DNA of 64,000 nucleotides from Grimontia kaedaensis (GTDB lineage: Bacteria > Pseudomonadota > Gammaproteobacteria > Enterobacterales > Vibrionaceae). Of the stretch, positions 57,612 through 64,000 are shown one piece after another; within the stretch, counting starts at the first letter, position 1, and every line of letters starts with the position of its first letter. The DNA is taken from assembly GCF_023746615.1 (NCBI RefSeq), contig NZ_CP082275.1, positions 3,694,659-3,758,658 on the forward strand, written 5' to 3'. Both the position numbers and the translations under genes were made by a program. The notes beneath the pieces are model-generated. The model saw nothing but the letters and a program-made list of their open reading frames with translations, ran no database searches and had not been told where the DNA came from.

Positions 57612-57620
57612 TTATTCACA
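57612..57620 (+). promoter_or_regulatory. DnaA box overlapping the mioC stop
   Basis: TTATTCACA fits TTWTNCACA and lies outside the core origin, over the end of mioC. Confidence 0.6.
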
Positions 57621-58058
57621 AAATGCCGATTTGTTCTGGGATAACCACACTTCGGCGGCTTCTTCAGGAAGGGGTTGTTCAAGAATATCGATCTCTAAAC
57701 GGGGAGCTAAGTCCTGTGCTCCCAGGCTTTTTAATAGCTCATCAGCCTGAATGCCTGCACCACAAAATGTGTCATAACTGGAATCCCCAATCGCGATCAC
57801 TGCGTATTTGAGCGCACTTAGATCCGGAGATTGGCTCTTTAGCGCCTCCATCATTGGTGCGAGATTGTCTGGGTAATCCCCGGCGCCATGGGTTGATGTT
57901 ACCAGTAAAAGACGTGAGGCTTCTGTGATGTCGTTGAGTTGGCCTTCATTGATCACCTTCACTGAGATGCCATCCTGCTCTAGAAGATCGGCAATATGAT
58001 CGCCCACATATTCGGCGCCGCCTAGGGTGCTGCCTGTGATCAGGGTTAGTTCAGACAT
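57612..58058 (-). CDS. mioC: FMN-binding flavodoxin-like protein MioC
   Basis: 148 residues with the FMN phosphate loop TGSTLGGAEYVGDHIA and the loop STHGAGDYPDN. Flavodoxin-like electron carrier, reported to support biotin synthase in E. coli. Transcription runs toward oriC, which in E. coli affects initiation. Confidence 0.95.
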   Translation of the reverse strand: MSELTLITGSTLGGAEYVGDHIADLLEQDGISVKVINEGQLNDITEASRLLLVTSTHGAGDYPDNLAPMMEALKSQSPDLSALKYAVIAIGDSSYDTFCGAGIQADELLKSLGAQDLAPRLEIDILEQPLPEEAAEVWLSQNKSAFCE

Positions 58059-58123
58059 AAGCTTGTTCTCTAACGGATTATTGATGGCCGTTAGTATTGA
58101 GTGATGGGGTATCGCGCGTCAAG

Positions 58124-59251
58124 TCAGCTAGGTTGGTAGTGTTCGTTGCGATATAGCGCATTGATTCCTTTGGGAGACAGGGTTTGTATCTTGTTCTTGC
58201 CGCGTTTTTTGGCATTTTGGACAGCAAGAATGGCAGTATCAATTAATTGGAATCCTGCCAAACAGCCTTCATTTGAGGTGGTGACACCAAGGCTTGCCGT
58301 CCGTTTTACGGCGGTGTTATCAAGCAAAACCACGCTGCGTCCTATTGCCAATTTTAGCTGTTCGGCAACGCGCATCGCCTCATTGGACGGGGTGTTTCGT
58401 AGCAGAACAGCGAAGTTATCCGCATACAAACGTCCGATTGGGGTGGCCGGAGGCAATTGCTCCTTCAACAAATCAGCGATGTGTACGAGTACTTGGTCGC
58501 CAGTGGGTCTTCCATGCATTTCATTGATTTGCCTGAAGTCATCAAGATTGATGACGATGATAGATAAAGGTTCCCCACGACGCTGAGCCTGAAAGAAAAG
58601 TTCATCGGCCTGATTGTATAGGCTCTGGCTGTTTGCCGTTTCTGTCAGAAGATCCTCATGAACCAGCTTTCTGGAGGACTCATCAATGCTGTGAAGATCC
58701 ACTAAATAGAAGTCGGTTAATGCAACGGAAGCCAGTACCAGGATCAAAATAACGCATAGATAAGCAGCACGGGCATTGGTGTCAGTCAACGCAAGCACCG
58801 GATCCGCTGAAGGGACTGTTTTAGCCAGGAAAAGCAGGAAGATGGCAATGAGCGATAAACCATATCGTGGGAGGCGCTCATTGGGGTCGAAGACAAGTAC
58901 GACTGCGGTTGGAACCACCAGCAACAGCAATTCGGTTTCAAAATTAGCTGATAATACAAACAGGGGAAGGAAAAGTTGCTGAAGGAAAAAAGTCACGAAT
59001 ATCCAGTACTTCGCCATCCATAGAATCCCCTCTCTGGTCAGTACAAAAGAGATGAGGTACAGCATGGCAAACAAGCCATTCAACAGGGCTGCGGTGGCGC
59101 TGCCAAAAGCAAACCAGAACAACGCTGAGAATAGCAGTGTACCGCCCGCACAGAGGCAAGTGAGCAGGTTCACCATGCGAAGGTGATGTACCTGTAGTTT
59201 ATCGCAGCGTGTTATCCCCAGATTCAAAATCGGGTTGAGGCTGTTGATCAT
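58124..59251 (-). CDS. Membrane protein with degenerate GGDEF domain
   Basis: 375 residues. About six hydrophobic segments fill residues 28-185, then a GGDEF-type domain from about 205 (DLLTETANSQSLYNQ, IINLDDFRQINEMHGRPTGD as VINLDDFRQINEMHG). The active-site position reads RLYADNFAVLL: GGDEF is replaced by YADNF, and no RxxD I-site is apparent, so it probably neither makes nor binds c-di-GMP at these sites. A signalling or scaffold role is inferred. Located between mioC and mnmE, where such a gene is not part of the usual origin set. Confidence 0.88.
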   Translation of the reverse strand: MINSLNPILNLGITRCDKLQVHHLRMVNLLTCLCAGGTLLFSALFWFAFGSATAALLNGLFAMLYLISFVLTREGILWMAKYWIFVTFFLQQLFLPLFVLSANFETELLLLVVPTAVVLVFDPNERLPRYGLSLIAIFLLFLAKTVPSADPVLALTDTNARAAYLCVILILVLASVALTDFYLVDLHSIDESSRKLVHEDLLTETANSQSLYNQADELFFQAQRRGEPLSIIVINLDDFRQINEMHGRPTGDQVLVHIADLLKEQLPPATPIGRLYADNFAVLLRNTPSNEAMRVAEQLKLAIGRSVVLLDNTAVKRTASLGVTTSNEGCLAGFQLIDTAILAVQNAKKRGKNKIQTLSPKGINALYRNEHYQPS

Positions 59252-59316
59252 TGCATTGGCTGACAGAAATGGAGTTTGACATCAAGTGTAGCAAAAGCGG
59301 GACAATTCGGAGGTAG

Positions 59317-59338
59317 CAAGCCACCCGAAGGTGGCTTG
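59317..59338 (-). terminator. Hairpin after mnmE, possible terminator
   Basis: Minus strand CAAGCCACC, TTCG, GGTGGCTTG: perfect nine-base stem with a stable UUCG loop, but no T-run follows. It starts just after the mnmE stop. Confidence 0.4.
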
Positions 59339-59345
59339 GTTGGGA

Positions 59346-60710
59346 CTATTTACCGATACAGAAAGAGCTGAAGATCCTACCGAGAAGATCGTCTGAGCTG
59401 AATTCACCGGTGATCTCAGAAAGGTGCTGCAGAGCAATGCGTAGCTCTTCAGCGAGGATCTCTCCGGCCATGTAACCCTCAAGCTGATCTTTCCCGATAT
59501 CTAGGTGTCGGGCGGCTGCATCCAGTGCTTCCAAGTGACGGCGACGGGCCATAAAGCCACCCTCTGTCGCGCCAGAGAAGCCCATACAGGCTTTCAGGTG
59601 CTCACGCAGGGCATCGACACCTGCTCCTGTCTTCGCGCTTAAACGGATAAGGGTCGGCTGACTGGCATGGCAAATCCCCAGGGTTTCACCTGTCATGTCT
59701 GCCTTGTTGCGGATAACCGTCATTCCGATATTTTCTGGCAGGCGGTCGATAAACTCCGGCCAGATTTCTTCCGGTGATGTCGCATCAGTAGTGGTGCCAT
59801 CCACCATAAAGAGCACGCGGTCCGCCTGAGAGATTTCATCCCAGGCACGCTCAATGCCGATACGTTCCACTTCGTCGGAAGCATCACGTAAGCCTGCTGT
59901 GTCGATGATGTGCAGCGGCATGCCATCAATGTGGATATGCTCACGGAGCACATCACGGGTGGTGCCGGCGATATCGGTCACAATGGCGCTTTCTTTGCCG
60001 GAAAGGGCATTGAGCAGGCTGGATTTACCCGCATTCGGACGGCCGGCGATCACCACTTTCATGCCTTCACGCATGATAGCGCCTTGGTTGGCTGCTTTAC
60101 GCACGTCATCCAGCGAGCTGATGATGTTGTCGAGATCGGCGGCGACTTTACCATCAGAGAGAAAATCGATTTCCTCATCCGGGAAATCTATCGCCGCTTC
60201 CACGTATATGCGCAGATGGATCAGCGATTCCACCAGCGTATTAACCTTGCCCGAAAACGCCCCCTGAAGGCTTTGGAGTGCGCTTTTAGCCGCTTGTTCT
60301 GAGCTGGCATCAATCAAGTCGGCAATCGCTTCTGCTTGCGCCAGATCGAGTTTGTCATTCAAAAAGGCGCGTTCGGAAAACTCGCCCGGACGGGCAGTGC
60401 GAACACCATCGATATCCACAATGCGCTTGATCAGCATATCCATGATGACTGGGCCGCCATGACCTTGAAGTTCCAGCACATCTTCACCGGTGAATGAATT
60501 CGGCGCCTGGAAGTACAAGGCAATTCCCTGATCGAGGGCGTTGCCCTGTTCATCGTTAAACGGCAGGTATTCGGCGCGACGCACCGGAAGTTCACGTCCG
60601 GTGACCGCCAGGGCAACTTCTTTAGCTTTGGGGCCGGATACGCGGATGATGCCCACACCGCCGCGTCCCGGTGGTGTCGCCTGAGCAACAATGGTGTCTG
60701 AGTGAATCAT
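59346..60710 (-). CDS. mnmE: tRNA modification GTPase MnmE (TrmE)
   Basis: 454 residues; partner of MnmG in tRNA U34 modification. N-terminal formyl-THF-binding domain, helical domain carrying the G domain with GRPNAGKSSLLNAL (G1), DIAGTTRD (G2), DTAGLRD (G3) and NKAD (G4), and the C-terminal FCIGK motif with the catalytic Cys. Confidence 0.98.
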   Translation of the reverse strand: MIHSDTIVAQATPPGRGGVGIIRVSGPKAKEVALAVTGRELPVRRAEYLPFNDEQGNALDQGIALYFQAPNSFTGEDVLELQGHGGPVIMDMLIKRIVDIDGVRTARPGEFSERAFLNDKLDLAQAEAIADLIDASSEQAAKSALQSLQGAFSGKVNTLVESLIHLRIYVEAAIDFPDEEIDFLSDGKVAADLDNIISSLDDVRKAANQGAIMREGMKVVIAGRPNAGKSSLLNALSGKESAIVTDIAGTTRDVLREHIHIDGMPLHIIDTAGLRDASDEVERIGIERAWDEISQADRVLFMVDGTTTDATSPEEIWPEFIDRLPENIGMTVIRNKADMTGETLGICHASQPTLIRLSAKTGAGVDALREHLKACMGFSGATEGGFMARRRHLEALDAAARHLDIGKDQLEGYMAGEILAEELRIALQHLSEITGEFSSDDLLGRIFSSFCIGK

Positions 60711-60784
60711 GAAACTTTACCTGCGGTTTGAAAACGTTGCTTAGTGTATACCAATTTTACCTGACCGCATGTCGCGTCTTCAGA

Positions 60785-60813
60785 AAGAAGAAAGGCGGCC
60801 AGTTGGCCGCCTT
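60785..60813 (-). terminator. Terminator after yidC
   Basis: Minus strand AAGGCGGCC, AACT, GGCCGCCTT followed by TCTTTCTT. Confidence 0.75.
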
Positions 60814-60830
60814 GTCAGTATTCAGTGCGA

Positions 60831-62450
60831 TTAAGTGCGGCTGTGAAGGCCTTTTTTCTCCAGCGCACGGTAAATCATGGTCTGCTGGATAAGGGTCACA
60901 ACGTTCGACACCAACCAGTACAGTACCAGACCTGCCGGGAACCAAAGGAAGAACACGGTGAACATCACTGGCATGAAGTTCATGATCTTCTGCTGCATTG
61001 GATCGGTGATGGTGCTTGGGCTCATCTTCTGGATGAGGAACATAGAAAAACCCATCAGCAGTGGCAGCACGTAGTATGGATCCGGTGCTGACAAGTCTTG
61101 AATCCACAGCATGAACGGCGCGTGGCGCAGTTCTACTGATTCCATCAACGCCCAATAAAGTGCGATGAAGATAGGCATTTGTAGAAGCAGAGGTAAACAG
61201 CCGCCCAGCGGGTTCACTTTCTCTTTCTTATACAGCTCCATCATTTCCTGGCTCATGCGCTGGCGGTCATCACCAATGCGTTCACGCATTTCTGCCAGTT
61301 TTGGCTGCAGCATGCGCATTTTCGCCATCGAGGTGTACTGCGCTTTGGTCAGCGGGTACATCACACCACGAACGATAAAGGTCAGGATGATGATTGCCAC
61401 ACCCCAGTTACCCACGAAACCGTGAATGGTTGACAGCAACCAGTGCAGTGGGCTTGCGATAAACCACAGCCAGCCGTAGTCGACTGTCAGGTTCAGGTTA
61501 GGTGCTACTTCAGCCATTTTGTCCTGAAGCTTAGGACCTACCCATAGGGTCGCGTCCAGTTGTGCCGTTGAACCTGCTGCAACTGTGGTGGTTGGGTAAC
61601 GTACACCGATAAAGCCCTGGCCATTGCTGGTGCGGGTATACAGGTTCGCTTCACCTTCTGAATGAGGGATCCAGGCGGCAACAAAGTAGTGTTGCATCAT
61701 GCCTGCCCAGCCTTGATTGGCGATAGTCAGGTTCAGGTTTCTGTCCTTCATATCGTCAAAGCTGTATTTCTCGTATTTCGCATCGTCAGCCGAGTACACT
61801 CCACCACGGTAGGTAGGCATGGTCAGGCTGCCGCCGTCATCCAGCAGGTTTTGTTTTAGCTGCGCATACATTTGTACTGTTGCTGCTTTGCCGCTTTGGT
61901 TGTCTACCGTGTAGTCGACGTCAACCGCGTAGTTGTCGCGTTTCAGTACAAAGGTTTTGGTGAAGGTAATGCCGTCTTTCACCAGCGTCAGTGGAACACG
62001 CAACTCGTCCTGGCCATCAGCCATCACAAAGTCGGTGCCGTTTGCAGAGAACTGTGCACGGCCATCCAGGGTATCGATACCATCAGGGCCAATCAGGCCA
62101 CTTTGAGCAACGAATACATGATCAGGCTGGTTTTTGAGCATCACGAACTTGTCGACAGAGTCGAACTCTGCGTCGTAGTTGTTCAGTTCAGCGCGAAGAA
62201 TGTCACCGCCTTGTGTGTCAACGGTCAAAGTCAGCACGTCACTTTTAATGGTGATCAGCTTATTTGAAACTGCGTCCTGCGTCAGAGGCTGAGACGCATC
62301 TGAGCTGGCAGGTACATCACCACTGTGTTGTGCTTGCTGTGTTACGCCCTGGCCCTGTGGTTGAGGGTTGGTTGCTTCCGTCCAGTTGAGATACAACATG
62401 AAGGATACAAACATTAGGGCAATCAACAGGATATTGCGTTGAGAATCCAT
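60831..62450 (-). CDS. yidC: Membrane protein insertase YidC
   Basis: 539 residues. N-terminal membrane anchor, large periplasmic beta domain (about 55-330), then five core helices with the conserved GNWGVAIIILTFIVRG segment, whose Arg sits in the hydrophilic groove. C-terminal basic tail. Inserts proteins with or without Sec. Follows yidD by two bases. Confidence 0.98.
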   Translation of the reverse strand: MDSQRNILLIALMFVSFMLYLNWTEATNPQPQGQGVTQQAQHSGDVPASSDASQPLTQDAVSNKLITIKSDVLTLTVDTQGGDILRAELNNYDAEFDSVDKFVMLKNQPDHVFVAQSGLIGPDGIDTLDGRAQFSANGTDFVMADGQDELRVPLTLVKDGITFTKTFVLKRDNYAVDVDYTVDNQSGKAATVQMYAQLKQNLLDDGGSLTMPTYRGGVYSADDAKYEKYSFDDMKDRNLNLTIANQGWAGMMQHYFVAAWIPHSEGEANLYTRTSNGQGFIGVRYPTTTVAAGSTAQLDATLWVGPKLQDKMAEVAPNLNLTVDYGWLWFIASPLHWLLSTIHGFVGNWGVAIIILTFIVRGVMYPLTKAQYTSMAKMRMLQPKLAEMRERIGDDRQRMSQEMMELYKKEKVNPLGGCLPLLLQMPIFIALYWALMESVELRHAPFMLWIQDLSAPDPYYVLPLLMGFSMFLIQKMSPSTITDPMQQKIMNFMPVMFTVFFLWFPAGLVLYWLVSNVVTLIQQTMIYRALEKKGLHSRT

Positions 62451-62452
62451 TG

Positions 62453-62713
62453 TTAATTGTCTCGATTTTTAGGATGACGCGGGGGTACAGGATCGTACCC
62501 ACCATGATTAAGAGGGTGGCATTTTAATAAACGTTTGCTGGCGAACCAACACCCTTTTATCACACCGTGACGGTTGACCGCTTCTATGGCGTATTGGGAG
62601 CATGTCGGCGTGAAGCGACATCTGGGCCCCAGAAGTGGGCTGATGAAGAGTTGATACCCGCGAAACAGTCCAGTGACTATTTTTTTCGCGGCGGTCGAGA
62701 CAAACGTTGCCAT
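62453..62713 (-). CDS. yidD: Membrane protein insertion efficiency factor YidD
   Basis: 86 residues with the family signature YQLFISPLLGPRCRFTPTCS and YAIEAVNRHG. Small amphipathic membrane-associated protein. It overlaps the end of rnpA by 37 bases in another frame, the conserved arrangement. Confidence 0.97.
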   Translation of the reverse strand: MATFVSTAAKKIVTGLFRGYQLFISPLLGPRCRFTPTCSQYAIEAVNRHGVIKGCWFASKRLLKCHPLNHGGYDPVPPRHPKNRDN

Positions 62714-63036
62714 AACTTATCGAGCAGCTGACTCAGTTCTTCGTTACTGAGCTCATTCGCACTTTTCTTGGCTATCACAACATAATCTTTTGCCATCAGC
62801 GAGTGCTGGTTGAGACGAAAACTTTCACGTACCAGACGTTTAAAGCGATTTCGGTCAACGGCAAGTTTGATTTGTTTTTTTGGAACAGCTTGACCTAGAC
62901 GCGGGCGTCCAAGTTTGTTGTTACGAGCAAGAATGGTTAAGTGTGGAGAGCCAGCGCGGTGAGGTTGCTGGAAGACGAAGTTGAAATGTTCGGGAGTTAA
63001 CAGACGTAACTCCCGAGAAAAAGCTAGCTTATTCAC
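62677..63036 (-). CDS. rnpA: Ribonuclease P protein component
   Basis: 119 residues, basic. The start is GTG at 63036 (MNKLAFSRELRLLTPEHF). The RNR motif appears in VDRNRFKRLVRESFR. Helps RNase P RNA mature tRNA 5' ends. 13 bases after rpmH. Confidence 0.97.
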   Translation of the reverse strand: MNKLAFSRELRLLTPEHFNFVFQQPHRAGSPHLTILARNNKLGRPRLGQAVPKKQIKLAVDRNRFKRLVRESFRLNQHSLMAKDYVVIAKKSANELSNEELSQLLDKLWQRLSRPPRKK

Positions 63037-63049
63037 AAATCGCTAAGGA

Positions 63050-63184
63050 TTATTTTGAAAGCTTGCTACGGCCTTTCGCACGGCGAGCGGCGATAACCTT
63101 ACGACCGTTCTTAGTTGCCATGCGCGCACGGAAACCGTGAGTGCGCTTACGCTTTAGAACTGAAGGTTGAAAAGTGCGTTTCAT
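63050..63184 (-). CDS. rpmH: 50S ribosomal protein L34
   Basis: 44 residues: MKRTFQPSVLKRKRTHGFRA at the start, ending RRAKGRSKLSK. Too short for many gene callers but unmistakable. First gene of the rpmH-rnpA-yidD-yidC operon. Confidence 0.98.
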   Translation of the reverse strand: MKRTFQPSVLKRKRTHGFRARMATKNGRKVIAARRAKGRSKLSK

Positions 63185-63271
63185 GGTTTCTACCTTAATT
63201 ACTGATCAGTTTTTAGGTTTGTTAACCCGACGTGGGACAAAAGTCCGACGCCTCTCAACAAAGAGGGCGGA

Positions 63272-63300
63272 TTGTAATCACTGACTGACTTATAGTCAAT
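63272..63300 (-). promoter_or_regulatory. Promoter of rpmH-rnpA operon
   Basis: Minus strand -35 TTGACT (63295-63300), 17-base spacer, -10 TACAAT (63272-63277), GC-rich discriminator CCGCCC. Confidence 0.8.
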
Positions 63301-63402
63301 GTTAAAACCACAAGTGGTTTCAATCCGAATCTCTCAGGGCGCGCAATTATACGTGGTCGCCTGTCAAGCGCAAGGATCCTTTGCCGATCTTATCCACCTT
63401 AA

Positions 63403-63669
63403 TATACCCAAACGACCTGAAGATGCTTGTATTCAGAGGTCATCAATGCGTTCAATTCGAGGCAAATTTTACGAGGAATAATCGTTCTATTTCCGTGAAA
63501 TTTAACGATGAAGTGGGCGCATTAATGGCCTCCCTTCGGGCGAGTTGACTGGCGTCGTGCTCTTTGTTGTCCCTTTTTGATGGAGGTGGCTACACCAGCA
63601 AAGGGACGCCTCGATCACAACACCAGTCAAACTCGCTGAATCCTGCATCTTCAGATCGTTTGGGTATAC
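63403..63669. repeat. 267-bp MITE-like element with 24-bp terminal inverted repeats
   Basis: The ends (63403-63426 and 63646-63669) are inverted copies with 23 of 24 matches, starting TATACCCAAACGA. An internal long hairpin pairs 63540-63559 with 63617-63637 and, further in, GTCCCTTT with AAAGGGAC. No coding frame. Ends TA...TA could reflect a TA target duplication. Related ends occur at 26240-26287. I have seen similar intergenic repeats in vibrios, but cannot name the family. Confidence 0.75.
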
Positions 63670-64000
63670 TTGTGCATTTCATGTGCGATCGTCAGGGATA
63701 ACCCAGTATAGGGTGTGTAAATTTGATCAGGATGAATTTTTAAAGAACATCGATCACCCGTGACGTTTTGTGGAGTGGGGAAGTCAACACTGTGATCGGA
63801 TCATCGGATTTTTAAGCCAAAATCGGATAATTCTGTGAGTAAGTGGGGTGTTAGCTGTGCCGATCTGCAAACTAAATGTGCGATCTGTGTGTATAACTTA
63901 GATCTTATTCACTGCAAAAGGGATCTCTTCGCTAGCGATCCTCCTCGTACAAGTATAAACTTAGTTCCCTTTTCATTAATAAATAAGTGTGGAGTCAGAC
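63670..64000 (+). promoter_or_regulatory. Probable dnaA upstream region with DnaA boxes and ribosome binding site
   Basis: Multiple GATC sites, a DnaA box TGTGTATAA (63888-63896, reverse of TTATACACA) and a one-mismatch box TTATTCACT (63905-63913). GGAG at 63991-63994 ends six bases before the edge, so a plus-strand start codon is expected at about 64001. Position next to rpmH predicts dnaA, with autoregulation by DnaA and SeqA. The gene itself is outside the window. Confidence 0.6.

Noticed and set aside
63738..63750. boxA-like CTTTAAAAA before the expected dnaA gene
   Set aside because: No rRNA or boxB context; short AT-rich match likely chance.

Overview
The window is a chromosomal segment from a marine gammaproteobacterium of the family Vibrionaceae. 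The evidence is an rrn operon ending in tRNA-Asp and tRNA-Trp, the block from thiC to ilvGMEDA in an order typical of Vibrio, and the mnmG-oriC-mioC-mnmE-yidC-rnpA-rpmH neighbourhood of chromosome 1. A Grimontia/Enterovibrio-like member is possible, but the genus cannot be fixed by eye. Nearly everything is core genome. No phage, insertion sequence with a transposase, CRISPR array or integron was seen.

Layout. 1-1350: 5' part of thiC behind a TPP riboswitch. 1400-2640: crcB, tRNA-Trp, an unlisted 43-residue membrane peptide, tRNA-Asp. 2643-8442: a complete leftward rrn operon (16S-Ile-Ala-23S-5S) driven by three tandem promoters. 8590-16873: yrdA, then tsaC-hemF-aroE-yrdB, purEK with a PurR operator, and the lysM-dprA-smg-yrdD operon. 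16994-22721: def-fmt-rsmB-trkA-trkH. 22736-25441: trhA, a Spo0M-like gene and a diguanylate cyclase. 25500-29700: an unusual small-ORF/leader region ahead of yihD, then ccoG, srkA and dsbA. 29768-32328: an acyltransferase and comM. 32541-39063: the ilvL-GMEDA operon with its attenuator.

39122-45503 holds two tandem XRE regulators, glmS with a DeoR-type regulator, a seven-gene tRNA cluster and glmU. 45834-52783 is the full F1Fo ATP synthase operon atpIBEFHAGDC. 52963-57194 is mnmG-rsmG-parA-parB. oriC lies at about 57303-57562 with E. coli-like 13-mers and DnaA boxes. Beyond it come mioC, a membrane protein with a degenerate GGDEF domain, mnmE, yidC, yidD, rnpA and rpmH. The window ends in a regulatory region with a 267-bp MITE-like element, DnaA boxes and a ribosome binding site that should serve dnaA just past the edge.

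The genes combine housekeeping functions: replication origin and segregation, ATP synthesis, translation (rRNA, tRNA, def-fmt, rnpA, rpmH, tRNA modification), branched-chain amino acid, purine, thiamine, haem and cell-wall precursor synthesis, potassium uptake and competence. The least explained parts are the small ORFs (25640-25847 and 2096-2227), a 28-bp perfect palindrome between trhA and the Spo0M-like gene, a shared TGCA-N3-TGCA dyad at the paired XRE genes, and the terminal repeat element. I did not find a clear multi-gene novel system.
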